This document shows positions 1-9,756 of a stretch of DNA of 64,000 nucleotides, in pieces. Source of the DNA: Gracilaria gracilis. Its lineage: Eukaryota; Rhodophyta; Florideophyceae; Gracilariales; Gracilariaceae. A model generated the notes under the pieces. That model worked only from the letters and a program-made list of their open reading frames with translations, was not told where the DNA came from and did not search any database. Position 1 is the first letter of the stretch. Each line of letters opens with the position of its first letter. Made by a program: the position numbers and the translations under genes. The DNA lies in the NCBI GenBank assembly GCA_030374805.1, contig JARGSG010000001.1:186001-250000 (forward strand). Direction: 5' to 3'.

Positions 1-625
1 TGTTTGAAACCGTTTCGGTGGGTATATTGAACCTCGGCTTCTTACGCCAACCATCTTTGGTCTGCGTATTACCCAGTATAGCAATACGACCACCTTGACG
101 GAGAGCGACCGTTCGGGACCCTGGCAAAATTGCCTTGACATGTTTGTCAATAAAGTTGGTCCCGAGGATACAGTCTGTCGCCAGACGATCCACCACAAAG
201 AAATTGAGCTTCACCTTCAAGGTTCCAAGTTGTACCACAGTGGTTAACATTCCTCTAAGGTGCAGTGGGCGCTCATTAGCGTCCACCAGCGGGTTGATAG
301 TCGGGGCAGGCCGAATGTTCCGCAAGACCGCATCGGGTATGACGCGAGCGTTTAGGACATTTGGACCGGCGCCGGTATCGAGTACACACGCAACGGGGAC
401 CTGTAGGTAATTGAGAAAGCTTACTGAAGCATTAACTTTATAGTTATTGTACTTCATTAGACACACCACATTGGGTACATCTGATTCTTCTTTTTCCACC
501 ATTAAGGTTTCCCGTTCCGGTATCGACCGGCCTTCCAATTCACGGTTAGGGGTGGCCCCTACGCTAACCGTTCGGTGTTTTCCTGTTCCTCCGGAGCGGG
601 ACTGTCCTTCTCCAAGATTGGTGTT
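1..625 (-). CDS. pro: Retrotransposon protease (start of Pol), partial, -1 frame relative to gag
   Basis: A frame with no start codon of its own is open from 625 to the window edge. It contains the retropepsin active site DTGAG near 385-370, then a hydrophobic flap-side stretch, and about 70 residues later ILGTNF, the conserved ILG motif of retroviral-type aspartic proteases. Its frame overlaps the 3' end of gag by about 65 bases and sits in -1 relative to it. Expression therefore probably needs a -1 ribosomal frameshift or some other recoding. I see no canonical X XXY YYZ slippery heptamer in the overlap; GGAAAAC near 580 is only a partial match. The protease should process a Gag-Pol polyprotein. 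Reverse transcriptase would follow off the left edge. Confidence 0.8.
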
Positions 626-2721
626 TCATCGACGAGATGAACCTGAGATGGTGATGGTTGAGCTTGTACCCTCTTTCCAGATCCATATAGGTTACGGTGG
701 TTTTGCTGCCTGGCACTGATCAGATGTTCGCGCACCCCTGGGGGTATTTTGTCACATCTGTTCGCCAGATGGTCTGGCGACAAACAGAGCCAGCAAACCA
801 ATCCACCTGTCTGGGGATCACGCATTGCCATAGAGGTAGGTCGGGTAACCGGATTGGTTGGTGCTGTAGCATATGAAGATGCTTGCGAACCACCCTTTGA
901 GGTTTGTTGAGTGCTCGCCGCACTTGGTGGCGACCTTACCGAAGCTGGTGGTACTGTCGACGACCAATTACCAATGGAGGTGGCTCGTGACTGAGCCTGC
1001 GGCGCAGTCACGAGATGAACTGCCATTCCTGTTGGTACGCGAATGAGCGAATCTCCCTCTGAGGTAGTGCTTTCTTCTAGCTCCAATACTGACCGTTTCG
1101 GTTTATCCTTTGAGGTATGGGACGCCGACGGCTTCTTTTTGTGACGGAGAGTGTCGCCTAGTCCCTGGGCATAACGGGCAAGCCCATTATAGTCCACCTT
1201 ACGGTTGTTCGCCAGGTAATTGCGTACCTGCGACCGGATCGCTTTGTCGACATTGTCGGCAAAGAGCAACTTCAACCTACTAGTGGTAAAGACATTACCG
1301 CATCGGGTGGCCAGATTCCAAAGGCCCAACGAGAATTCCATTTCGGTTTGGCTAGAGCGTTGGCAATATGCCTGCACCTCAGCGTAACCTTCCTGGATAA
1401 CCTCATCGGTAGCGTAAGTTTCCAACATGAAATTAACCACTTCTGGGTACGTCTCTAACATCTCTGTCCCCTCTTCATCAACCGCCATGGTATTTCCACG
1501 GAGCCTGCCTTGCAGCAAGTGGTAAGCTTGACCTTTAAGGTAAAACTGGAATAACCACATGGCAGCGCCTTCGGAAAAACCATTTTGGTCGCATGCAATC
1601 TTGAACTTCTGTAGAAACTCAATTACCGCAATGGGATCATCACCTGTGAAGGTAGTATCACCCATTTGGAAGCTGAGCTTCTCATGGTGCTTGGTGATCT
1701 TCTGCGCAACCTCTTGGGTGTAAGCAGAGGATCGGTTTCTCAACCGATATGACCTATAATCAACCGCTTTGGTGAACATATCGTTCAGCGGCTGACGCAC
1801 CTCTAGGGTTGTATCGGTGTCCGAATCCGAGTCGGAAGACTCGTACCGTTTCTTCTTACCTTTCCGGTTTCTCTTTGACGACTTCTTCGCCAACCTGTTC
1901 GGTCTCTTCTGGCGTCTACCTTTACGGTCATCATCCGACGATGAACCAGTATCGGTATCGGAGCTCGAGGAATCGGGGTCAGAGTCGTAGCCGCGATTCT
2001 TTCCCTTTCTCCTCCTCCTTTCTTTACCCTTGCGGTTTCTTCTTCGTCGCCCCTCTTCTGGGTCAGACGAATCGTCCTCAGGTCCACCAGTCTTGGTGTC
2101 CTTTCGAACGTTACCTCCAATGGGTGGCAAGTACACGTCTCGAGGGCTCATCTCTATATGGCCCTCTTGACCTTGCCTTAAACCTTGTAGGTACGCACTA
2201 TCGGCCGGAATTGGCTTGATTGGTGCGGAAGAACCAGCAGGGATCCCTTGTGGTATGCCAGTAACCACATTCACCCCAGCGGTTTTGGCTTCCGCCATTC
2301 CTTCAGAAACCCAAAGGTCTTGAACAACACGGTAGATATGCTCCCGGGCACCCGTTAAGAGGTATGTTTCAACCAATTTAGGTATGCGTTGAGAGAGCTC
2401 GTGCACGGCTCGATCAACCACCAAGCGGGTAACGGCGTCCATGTCCATTGAGGTCATAGCTTCATTAACCGTAGCGGTAAAAAGAGCTTTCGCTCGATCT
2501 TCCAATTGGGGCCAAAGGTCCTCAACCGTTGTCGGCAAATCCTTGTTAGGTTCAGGAGCCAACGGTGGCTGAGTGCCCGTATCCTTTGAGGTTCCGGCCC
2601 GAGGTTGCCGAAGCAACTCCTCGGGACTATCCAGAATGGGTGTAGCGGCCGAAGCCGCAGCAGAACCCTTGTGGCTAGGTGGCGCGCTAGAGCCACGAGT
2701 AATCCTTTTAGGTATTTCCAT
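559..2721 (-). CDS. gag: Retrotransposon Gag-like polyprotein with CCHC zinc knuckle
   Basis: This is a 720-residue protein if started at the ATG at 2721; the frame extends three codons further to a TTG. The N-terminal third is Pro/Ala-rich and followed by a helical segment. Residues about 215-320 form a Lys/Arg/Ser/Asp-rich low-complexity tract with runs such as SSDSDSDTDT. Residues about 340-540 resemble the retrotransposon capsid domain, with patterns such as FLQKFKIACDQNGFSEGAA and AMWLFQFYLKGQAY. A perfect zinc knuckle CX2CX4HX4C lies at about 643-656 (C-W-L-C...H...C). Gag packages element RNA into virus-like particles. It starts about 130 bases downstream of the primer-binding site, as expected. 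The uninterrupted frame argues for a young copy. Confidence 0.85.
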   Translation of the reverse strand: MEIPKRITRGSSAPPSHKGSAAASAATPILDSPEELLRQPRAGTSKDTGTQPPLAPEPNKDLPTTVEDLWPQLEDRAKALFTATVNEAMTSMDMDAVTRLVVDRAVHELSQRIPKLVETYLLTGAREHIYRVVQDLWVSEGMAEAKTAGVNVVTGIPQGIPAGSSAPIKPIPADSAYLQGLRQGQEGHIEMSPRDVYLPPIGGNVRKDTKTGGPEDDSSDPEEGRRRRNRKGKERRRRKGKNRGYDSDPDSSSSDTDTGSSSDDDRKGRRQKRPNRLAKKSSKRNRKGKKKRYESSDSDSDTDTTLEVRQPLNDMFTKAVDYRSYRLRNRSSAYTQEVAQKITKHHEKLSFQMGDTTFTGDDPIAVIEFLQKFKIACDQNGFSEGAAMWLFQFYLKGQAYHLLQGRLRGNTMAVDEEGTEMLETYPEVVNFMLETYATDEVIQEGYAEVQAYCQRSSQTEMEFSLGLWNLATRCGNVFTTSRLKLLFADNVDKAIRSQVRNYLANNRKVDYNGLARYAQGLGDTLRHKKKPSASHTSKDKPKRSVLELEESTTSEGDSLIRVPTGMAVHLVTAPQAQSRATSIGNWSSTVPPASVRSPPSAASTQQTSKGGSQASSYATAPTNPVTRPTSMAMRDPQTGGLVCWLCLSPDHLANRCDKIPPGVREHLISARQQNHRNLYGSGKRVQAQPSPSQVHLVDETPILEKDSPAPEEQENTERLA

Positions 2722-2852
2722 AGTGACCAATAGTGGTATCCAATTGCTTCGCGAGTATTCCTACGAAACCAAATAGGTGTGTGAACTTCCAGAATCCTTT
2801 CGAATGTCTTCTGTTCACCAGTAAAGGTACGACAAAAACCAAGAAACTTCTA

Positions 2853-2865
2853 GGTCGGGAGACCA
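2853..2865 (-). other. Primer-binding site of the LTR retrotransposon
   Basis: On the element strand TGGTCTCCCGACC begins three bases after the LTR end. Its complement on the plus strand, GGTCGGGAGACCA, looks like the 3' end of a mature tRNA including the terminal CCA-type end. First-strand synthesis would be primed by that tRNA. I cannot assign the tRNA species without the host tRNA set. Confidence 0.7.
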
Positions 2866-2868
2866 AAA

Positions 2869-3299
2869 TGTCATACAAATACCGATAAGGTGTGGGGTCC
2901 GCCTGGTAGAGGGAGCGCGCGAGGGCTCAACCTAAAGGGGAAAAACACACAACCAATATGGTAGTAGGGCACCTGAAACCCGCAGGGGCAAACGGCGGGG
3001 CAACTAGTCTAGACCGTGTAGGTGTACGGTAGTAGACGTCGACGCGCGGTAAAACCTGAATAGTAATAGAGTAGCAAGTGACCAAGATGGTATAGTTACT
3101 GCCCTAGTGGTGCCTGACTTTACAATACCCGAGGAGGAAGGCGAGGTGCACCACAATATATACAAGGTGCTCCGACGCCGATCTCCCCTGCGGGCATGAC
3201 GTCATCGGCTGTGCCCATGACCTACTGTCATGGGCCAGCAATGCTAAACTATCCTAGACTATAAATTAGAAATTAGAAATTATAAAATACAGAATACCA
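2869..3299 (-). repeat. 5' long terminal repeat of the retrotransposon
   Basis: The plus-strand copy starts TGTCATAC at 2869, directly beside the primer site, and probably ends at a CA at 3291 or 3299 (423 or 431 bp). Read on the element strand it holds, in order, an AT-rich repeat (3260-3295), a perfect inverted repeat with 9-bp arms (3213-3221 and 3227-3235), a CRE-like TGACGTCA palindrome (3197-3204) and a TATATA box near 3160. This is the order expected for U3 promoter elements ahead of R-U5. The second LTR is outside the window, so identity and target-site duplication cannot be checked. Confidence 0.65.
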
Positions 3300-4360
3300 A
3301 TTGGGTACAGTGCAGCCAGCAAGGCGCACCAGTAGGCCCACGTGGCACCAACCCATTGAGGTCTCATTGTACTACACACCAAAGTGCCATCAACTTTGCG
3401 GTCAACTGGTCCTCGTAAATCACGAAATTATGTAGTATACTTTTGAACAGGAGAGGATCCGCGCTTGTTTCCAGAGCCATTATCTTGCAAAGTATGTAAG
3501 TATGCGTGCGATCAGCCGACTACAGCGTAGAACCGAATTCCGAATTTCACCGGCTTAGATTTCATGTACGACCGAGCTGCTGTTCGTCCTTTGCAGCGAA
3601 TAATGTTTTCGTTTAACGAGCTTACCCCAACAGGGACAGCCATTGTCGCGGCGTTCCTTGCAAAATGCTCCAGCACCTGTCTACTGTGCCACAAAGGATC
3701 TCTTGAAGCAAGATCGGAGTCATATGACGCGTATAGACGGAGGGCAGCGCGAATATCAAGAAAGCTATCACGTCCCATAGTGTTCTTGAAGAAGTTGATG
3801 CCAAGAAGGTCAGACTTGCACCAGTAATCCCTAGGTTTGTTCAACCTATGAATAGAGGTGGCAATTGCTAGGCCTAAGTTTGCCAATAATTCATCCATGC
3901 GCAGTGCTTTGTTGCGTTTTCCTCGCCTGATTCGTTCATTGCTAGTCCATCTACGAACATATTCTAAGTATGACCCATTGAAAAACCTATTGAAGAGACC
4001 TACTTCCTTCTATCGTGCGCAGGCCCTCTTGATAAGCTGTGGTTTTGATAGAAACAGCCCGCTGCGTTCTCGCCATTTTGCACAGTAGGGTACTGTTTTG
4101 TAAAGATGCTTTTCCTGCACAGCTCCAAGCGTTGTGACGGTCAACTCTTCCTCATCTTGCATATCCCAATAAGGCACAGCTGCGTCATCAAACGTGCATT
4201 CTGCAGTATTTGCAGGATACTGGTCCTCTGTGCCTTCCTGGAAAATTGTAGAATGCAATTCTGCTACTGACATGGTAGCCAAGAAATGTTTGTTCTTGGC
4301 TGTGGACAAGATGATAGTCATGGGGGTGGAGTAGTGACCACTGTTTTTGGCGGTAGTCAT
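3300..4360 (-). pseudogene. piggyBac-like DDE transposase relic (three in-frame stops)
   Basis: One minus-strand frame from 4360 down to about 3300 reads as a piggyBac-type (DDE_Tnp_1_7) transposase interrupted by TAG at 4012-4010, TGA at 3514-3512 and TAA at 3430-3428. Recognisable pieces, in order, are an N-terminal FNRFFNGSYLEYVRRW block, LNKPRDYW, a GRDSFLDIRAALRLYAS block, and NIIRCKGRTAARSYM followed by KPVKFGIRFYAVVG, the family's core segment. After the TGA the frame continues as HTLQDNGSGNK, also transposase-like, so the TGA probably replaced a Trp codon. The first catalytic Asp, expected just before ENIIRCKGR, is Asn. The rest is cut off by the LTR element. It is inactive. Confidence 0.75.
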
Positions 4361-6727
4361 GCTTTTGGGAGATTGTAATCTCGTTGTCCGGGCAGCAGGG
4401 AGTGACTGTGCATCTTTGCGAAACGACTGTGCACACTACGTAATATTGTTCCGAGCAAATGCTACGATTGGGTGAAAAGGGCTCCATGACTTTCACGTTT
4501 ATTGGATCATTGTGTGACTCGAGCCAATAGCTTTCCTCCTGGCTTATCTCTATTATGCTAGAGATAAGCATAATGAACACTTGGCAGGGTAAGAACGAAT
4601 TAGTTTTCTTGCCTTCCAATAATATTGTGCTGTTAAGTCTACGATGGTAGACATAACTTTTCCGGTTCAAAAGGGTTAATTGCGTTCTACGTTGACCAAC
4701 GCGTCACCTCGCGACCTAGTGTCAAACTTGCCATACAACACAAATTCTTCTGTTGCAAATATGATTAGACAAGAGCTACGCGAATTCCTGGTCTTCCTTG
4801 AGAGAGAGAAAGAGAGAGAGAGAGAGATCTTTTTCAAGATGCTCTAGTGCAGGCTAGTAATAAAGGACTGGTGTCCACAATTAAGAAGAAGAACACTTTT
4901 ATAGTAACAGAATCACGAGTTTGCGGATATGTGCACTTCTAATAGCGCCGACTACGGAACAAACTCAAGCGTAAGATGTGTTTAAAATAGGCGACAGAGG
5001 CCAAACCATAGGGATTTCTATCCACCTCATGCTCTTCGCGAAACAGGTACAGCACGGTAGAGCAATTCAAGAAAAGTGGAATGAAATCGTGGAATCTTAT
5101 GACATTCGTCTCTCTGACGCTCTTGACAACGACCGAAGCCACGGTAATAATAAACAATCGTAAACTTTATACCTGCTCAACCTGTTTTCGGTTTACCGAA
5201 TTTGTCCAGTGGGCAACAACTGTTTGGTGCAAATGTCCACAGTTATTTGCTTTCTTAGCAAGTCGAACAAGGGTAAGCCACCCCTGACGCCAATTGCGTG
5301 AGAAACCAACGGGAAGCGCCATTATAACATCGCTCACATGCTGTTCGCATTCCTCTGAAAAAAAATCTGCATGCCTATTGGGTTTGCTGGCGTGATTGGC
5401 TATGGAAATGTGTATCCGAAGCCGGAGATTGCCTTGGCTCCAAAACTTGTGACAGTCAATGCAAGATTCATGAGAAATCTTTCATAATATACTTGCTGTT
5501 AAATCAACAATGAAATCATTGAACCAATCCTTGGAAGGTTCAAACGGAGGCTTGTCGGATGCAACAGGGCCTGCTCTTTTCTCCTTTCGTACGAGAGGAG
5601 AACTCCTGGACTTGGAACGAATCGGACATGTTATCAAAGAACTACGTTCCGTCAATTTCTTTGTCGAAGGAGTAAGAAATCCATATGAAGCGGCGATGGA
5701 GCCAAGAGAAAGGCTATCTGTACCTTCGATGGTAGATAGACATAGCTAAGAGTCAGCAAAATTTGCTGTTAATTTGTTGAACTACTCCAAGTGGTGAGCT
5801 TTGGATGGAGATAATTTGGGGTTTCTTTGTCTCCTAAGTTACATATACTCTCCACGACCTCATATCTCCGCATTGGCTATAGATATACACGTACACTTTA
5901 CAACTTTGTCTCATTTCAGAATCGTTCCATTCATCGAGCCGTGCGACTTGTTAATGATTTTAAATCGTTTTTTGTGAAACTGTGCTGTATCTCTTCTGTC
6001 TTCATCAAAAGTATCAGGAAACGTTAAAATCTCCTTTCGTCTGCAGTGTTGCGCAACACCGTCATGGAATACCAACGGGATTTCCAATCATGATGATCAT
6101 CATCCCGATTCACCGGCCCCGAAAAGCCAATTCTCTCTTTCCTCGTGTTGGACCACACCAGGTTTACGTCATTTACTGCAACAAAAGCCGGTATCGTTGT
6201 CAATTGGAATGGTATTCATAACGATGGCCTTTAATGCATATTGTGGAACCAGATTCAAAAGACATAACTTCATTAATGGTGTATGGCCGTTGAACCACCA
6301 CCAGACTCTGGTGACTAGAGCACTACTAGTTTCGTTGTTTAAAAGGGCCAGAACATAATGAAGAAGAAATGAAAACGGCTTTTGAGAATATAGTTTTTAC
6401 TTCATACTCAGTACAGAGGAAAAGAAGGAAATCGCAACGTCTGCGTTATGGATATATGATTACATTCCCATATTGTTCCTAACTGTGGACCAAAACTTTG
6501 AAAGGTACTGAAAGGAGTGGTAGTGATTCTCCTTTACTCTCACCATGTGCGATACTGCACGCAATGGGCGGGGCAAGGTGATTGTACATCAGGGTGGTTC
6601 GCGTCGCACATGGAGGAACGGGGAATTGCCATGTACTCGAAGTATGAATTGAGAAATGAAAGCTTCAGTTATGATTTACAAAAAGTTAGAAACCATGTGC
6701 ACGAAAACAAGGTTGTAAAGAGATCAA
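4361..6727. other. Gene-poor, AT-rich stretch; no supported gene
   Basis: Open frames here are short and overlap on both strands. A 160-codon minus-strand frame (4670-4188) lies upstream of the piggyBac relic and may be decayed transposon sequence, but I recognise no domain in it. A 79-codon plus frame (5510-5749) is likewise unrecognised. The stretch is probably old transposon-derived DNA. Confidence 0.5.
4801..4827. repeat. (GA)n microsatellite
   Basis: A run of GA dinucleotides with one AA interruption. Similar short GA tracts occur at 16366-16377 and 34982-35010. Confidence 0.9.
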
Positions 6728-7066
6728 TCATGCCTTGGGAACAACAGCGCGAATAAGATCGGGACTGACATTCTCGTCAATACTTCCATCATCATAGCGC
6801 AAGTCATACGAATACTTCTTGACGTCAAACACACCACCACCGGTAATAATGAGCTTGGCGGCAATATTCTTCTCGGCATAAATGCCAACCTCATTCGAAA
6901 TCGGGGCTTTTCGAACGCTTATAACTTCACATGGGAAATAATTACCAAGCGCATTTTTTTGCTTGACGGCTTCGACGCGCGTGCCAACGTCAATCTTATT
7001 GCGGAAGGTTCTCTTGTAGCGGTCGCGAATCATGGTGGTGACGCTGCGGTTCTGGGAGTAGGTCAT
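6728..7066 (-). CDS. Small Tudor/agenet-like domain protein
   Basis: A complete 112-residue frame starting at ATG 7066. A basic N-terminus (residues 1-25) is followed by one Tudor-fold-like unit: DVGTRVEAV near 26-34, YFPCEVISV near 43-51, and YDLRYDDGSIDENVSPDLIR near 87-106. The pattern (a strand with a V-E-A start, a Y-P/F-x-x-x-I/V strand, then YD-x-x-Y-DDG and a V-x-x-x-x-IR end) is that of Tudor, agenet and related chromatin-reader or RNA-protein modules. A 20-residue insert separates the second and third strands. The protein has nothing else, so it may act as an adaptor. The ligand cannot be inferred. The next gene upstream lies on the other strand more than 1.4 kb away, so the promoter is its own. 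Confidence 0.6.
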   Translation of the reverse strand: MTYSQNRSVTTMIRDRYKRTFRNKIDVGTRVEAVKQKNALGNYFPCEVISVRKAPISNEVGIYAEKNIAAKLIITGGGVFDVKKYSYDLRYDDGSIDENVSPDLIRAVVPKA

Positions 7067-8521
7067 TCAGGAGCAGAAGTACGGAGAGTTGGTTGTGGAA
7101 ATGGGGGACTGTGTCGCGGTCGATTGGGGAGCGGCCGGGTGAACGTGTGTGGAGAATGGGCATCTCTCTCCTGGCGGGCGAACTCCTCGGCTGTTTTATA
7201 GCCGAGCGGAGAGCGAGACAGCGATGGAGGGAAGAAACGAGCGCGTGTTACCGACACGTCACACACCGATGGATTCTATGCGTTGCTAATTTTACAGCGC
7301 TTGAGCGCCAACCGGAAATGCGCTTCGGTTACAGCAAGAGTTCATGCTTACCCTTGGTTACCTGCGAAGCGCATTTGTGCCACCATGTTTCTACTGCGTC
7401 CGCCTCATGTCGTTGCCTTCACAACACTTACAGCCTCCACTTTAGCATGCAATTACTCACGAGCTTGAACGTTGCCCCCGCGGACTAGAGAGTCAACCGC
7501 TGGTCCAAACAACCACCGGTGTGAAATGCACCGGCGCAGTCTCTCCACTCCCCACAGCTCCTCACAGACGCCTCAACTGAATCGAATGACGGCGCCTCTG
7601 TTGGTGCTGCTCTCGTTTTGAGAACAATATCCATCACTCGTAGACCACGCGATTTGGGAATCGTCTTCTTCTTTTCGGTTGCAGATGGGTGAAACCGACT
7701 TGCGATGCTTAGATGTCATGCACAGACTGTGTCAGAAGAGTATTTGGCCATCATAGCTTTTCAACCGTCGCCCAAGCCAGCTTAGCTTGCTATGCTTTCA
7801 TCTTCTTCATCCAGTGTAGTTATTACAAATATGTATGCCTCTGGTGTGATAATTCTGCAGACGAGGAAAGATACACGGGATATCTTTTTCTGAACTACAC
7901 ATAATTCTCATCGCAACTTTCAGTGATAGATACTGTAGATTGCAACTATGTTTAACGTGTTTTTTGGGCGATAATATCAGCGACACTACGATGAATTGGA
8001 AACAGAAGAAAAGGAGATCATAGCGCTGCCTCAGGTGCTCAGCATATCGCACGAAGAAGATTGGTTGCTTCATGCCATGTTGTCGTGAACTAGTACTTGC
8101 ACCACCAAATCGGACGCATAGAATGGAACCGGATTCCGATCCCAAGGAGACCAACAGCTATGACGTGGGTAGATAGGAGGGCTTTGCAACAGCAGCAGCC
8201 ATCAGGATCGGTTATTGCGGCCAGGTTCTAGCTGTTGCTATTACCGCTACAATAAAGTCATAGGACAGGGGGAAGCGAATGATGATTGCTAAGGGTAACA
8301 ACAACAGCGCCTGAAGAAGCGCATGTGTCATTCATAACCTGCAAATCTGTGACATCAGATTTTTGGTGCTCTGTGAAGTGAATGTTGCCGCAAAGGCAAC
8401 GTGTGGTCGGCAGGCACGCAAAAGGCATGATTCATTCCTCCAAAGTATCTTCGAGCACGCAGCAATGATTATGCATCGCCATCGCCATACGGAAGAAAGA
8501 GCGTAAACGTCTTGGAAAGCC
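7067..8521. other. Intergenic region between divergently transcribed Tudor-like and DUF1995 genes
   Basis: Short conflicting frames on both strands (the longest is 131 codons, plus, 7093-7488) carry no recognisable domain. The part next to 7067 must hold the promoter of the Tudor-like gene and the part before 8522 that of the DUF1995 gene. I see no clear motif beyond moderate GC content. Confidence 0.5.
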
Positions 8522-9409
8522 ATGGTTTCGAACCAAGCATCCGCATTCATTCCGCTCAGCGGCTGGAAAACGGTTGTGCGTGAAGGGCATGGTCTTCAAG
8601 TAAACCGCCGGCGCCTTGCTCTGGCCCATGATAAGTGCGTGTTGCGAACGCCACGTAGTTGCGCGCCAAACACGGCACTTTCTCTTCCTTTGTTCGATGA
8701 TCGACGGGGATCGCGAGGCATTTTCTCTGTATCGTATGCAAAGGTGCTTTCCCAATGCGTGAACGCACTACAAGAAGTGGCGGCTGACGGCGAGAACGAA
8801 AGCTCAAACAGGCTGAAATTCACGATCGACTTCCCGCCAGAACGGTCTGAAACTCGCGCTGGAACGCTTGTTTCGAGATTTGAGAATAACCTTAACTTCA
8901 CAGAGAAACTGCTTGCTGGAGTGGGTGTGTCCTTGGACCAATGTGAACGCGTTGGCGGTGAGGTGAACATTTGTGATAATATCAATCCACAGGGGGGTGG
9001 TGAATATCTCACTGACGATGAATGTATGGTGGGGTTTCTCTCGAGGCGATGCGCCTCGTTACAAGGTCGGTCATTAATGGTTCTGTTCAACGCGGGGATG
9101 GATGGCAGCACGTTACATCAAGTGAAATCGCTAGACAAGGACGAGGACGGAGTGGTGGTACTTGTGAACTGCGGGTTAGACCGGCTGTCATGGTTCGCCA
9201 AACGCGGCTTCGCCAAGTACATCGACGAATTCACGGCAGCATATTACCTCAAAGCGGTCGGCAACGGATGGTTACTCAAGTGCGGCGCCTCACCCTGGCG
9301 CACGTTCGTGCCGCTGGGCGGGACGCTGAAGAACATCAGCAATGCCGACGAGAAGCCCAAGTTGGTGGACGTCGAAGCGCAGATCCGCGTCGCGCTCGCA
9401 CGCGCGTGA
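8522..9409 (+). CDS. DUF1995-domain protein, probably plastid-targeted
   Basis: A 295-residue protein starting at ATG 8522. Residues 1 to about 65 are rich in Arg, Ser and Ala with few acidic residues and look like a plastid transit peptide. Residues about 72-285 fit DUF1995, the domain of plant LPA3, which assists photosystem II assembly: a helix with the A-K-V-L-S-Q-C-V-N-A-L spacing, a strand RLKFTIDFPPE, a central LMVLFNAGMD strand, VVVLVNCGLDRLSWFAK (the family's V-x-x-N-P/C-G region), then a YYLKAVGNGWLLKCGASPWR segment close to the end. Family membership predicts a stromal or thylakoid-associated role. The sequence does not say which partner it binds. No intron is seen. Confidence 0.7.
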   Translation: MVSNQASAFIPLSGWKTVVREGHGLQVNRRRLALAHDKCVLRTPRSCAPNTALSLPLFDDRRGSRGIFSVSYAKVLSQCVNALQEVAADGENESSNRLKFTIDFPPERSETRAGTLVSRFENNLNFTEKLLAGVGVSLDQCERVGGEVNICDNINPQGGGEYLTDDECMVGFLSRRCASLQGRSLMVLFNAGMDGSTLHQVKSLDKDEDGVVVLVNCGLDRLSWFAKRGFAKYIDEFTAAYYLKAVGNGWLLKCGASPWRTFVPLGGTLKNISNADEKPKLVDVEAQIRVALARA

Positions 9410-9439
9410 TGACTGTTGGTGAGGACTCTCTCACGGGCC

Positions 9440-9466
9440 GTAGCGGCTACAGTGTGTAGCCGCTAC
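9440..9466. other. Perfect 12-bp stem, 3-base loop hairpin downstream of the DUF1995 gene
   Basis: GTAGCGGCTACA (9440-9451) is followed by the loop GTG and its exact reverse complement (9455-9466). It starts 31 bases after the stop codon at 9409, so it would lie in the 3' untranslated region. It is GC-rich and could act in 3'-end formation or RNA stability, or be a short palindromic repeat. Confidence 0.8.
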
Positions 9467-9756
9467 AGGCGGTGCGTCGTGTTTGCTGCTCACCGTGCAC
9501 ACGTGGCGCTTCGGGCTCTCGCCGGAAAGCGCCAAGGCGGCTTGCGCGCGGGGGTGGTGTTCGCGCCAAAACGCCATCGCTGAACGCAACTCGTTCACGC
9601 AAGTTGTCGCTAAACCCTCGTTGAAGCTCGCAGTGTGAGCGCAGCAGTCGCCCTTCTTCGCTTCGTGCCGTCACCCGCCGTTCTAATTACTCTTGTTTTC
9701 GTGCGCTTTTGCCTTCTCTACACTCATTTTGTCCCTTTGTTCTGTCTTCCTAAAAC

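Larger units (their letters stand above)
1..3299 (-). mobile_element. LTR retrotransposon, 5' part (LTR, PBS, gag, protease); rest lies off the left edge
   Basis: The element reads right to left: 5' LTR (about 3299 to 2869), a tRNA-like primer-binding site (2865 to 2853), a Gag frame (2721 to 559), and an aspartic-protease frame in the -1 frame running off the window at base 1. Reverse transcriptase, integrase and the 3' LTR are outside, so Ty1/copia cannot be separated from Ty3/gypsy. The open gag and protease frames suggest a recent insertion. The right end appears to interrupt a piggyBac-like relic, whose reading frame loses its transposase character near 3300. The left LTR boundary, next to the primer site, is firm (TG directly after a 3-base spacer). 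The right boundary is uncertain by some tens of bases, with CA dinucleotides at 3290-3291 and 3298-3299 as candidates. Confidence 0.85.

Noticed and set aside
4188..4670. 160-codon minus-strand frame upstream of the piggyBac relic as an accessory gene
   Set aside because: No domain, not in frame with the transposase, and Cys/His spacing is irregular; treated as decayed sequence.
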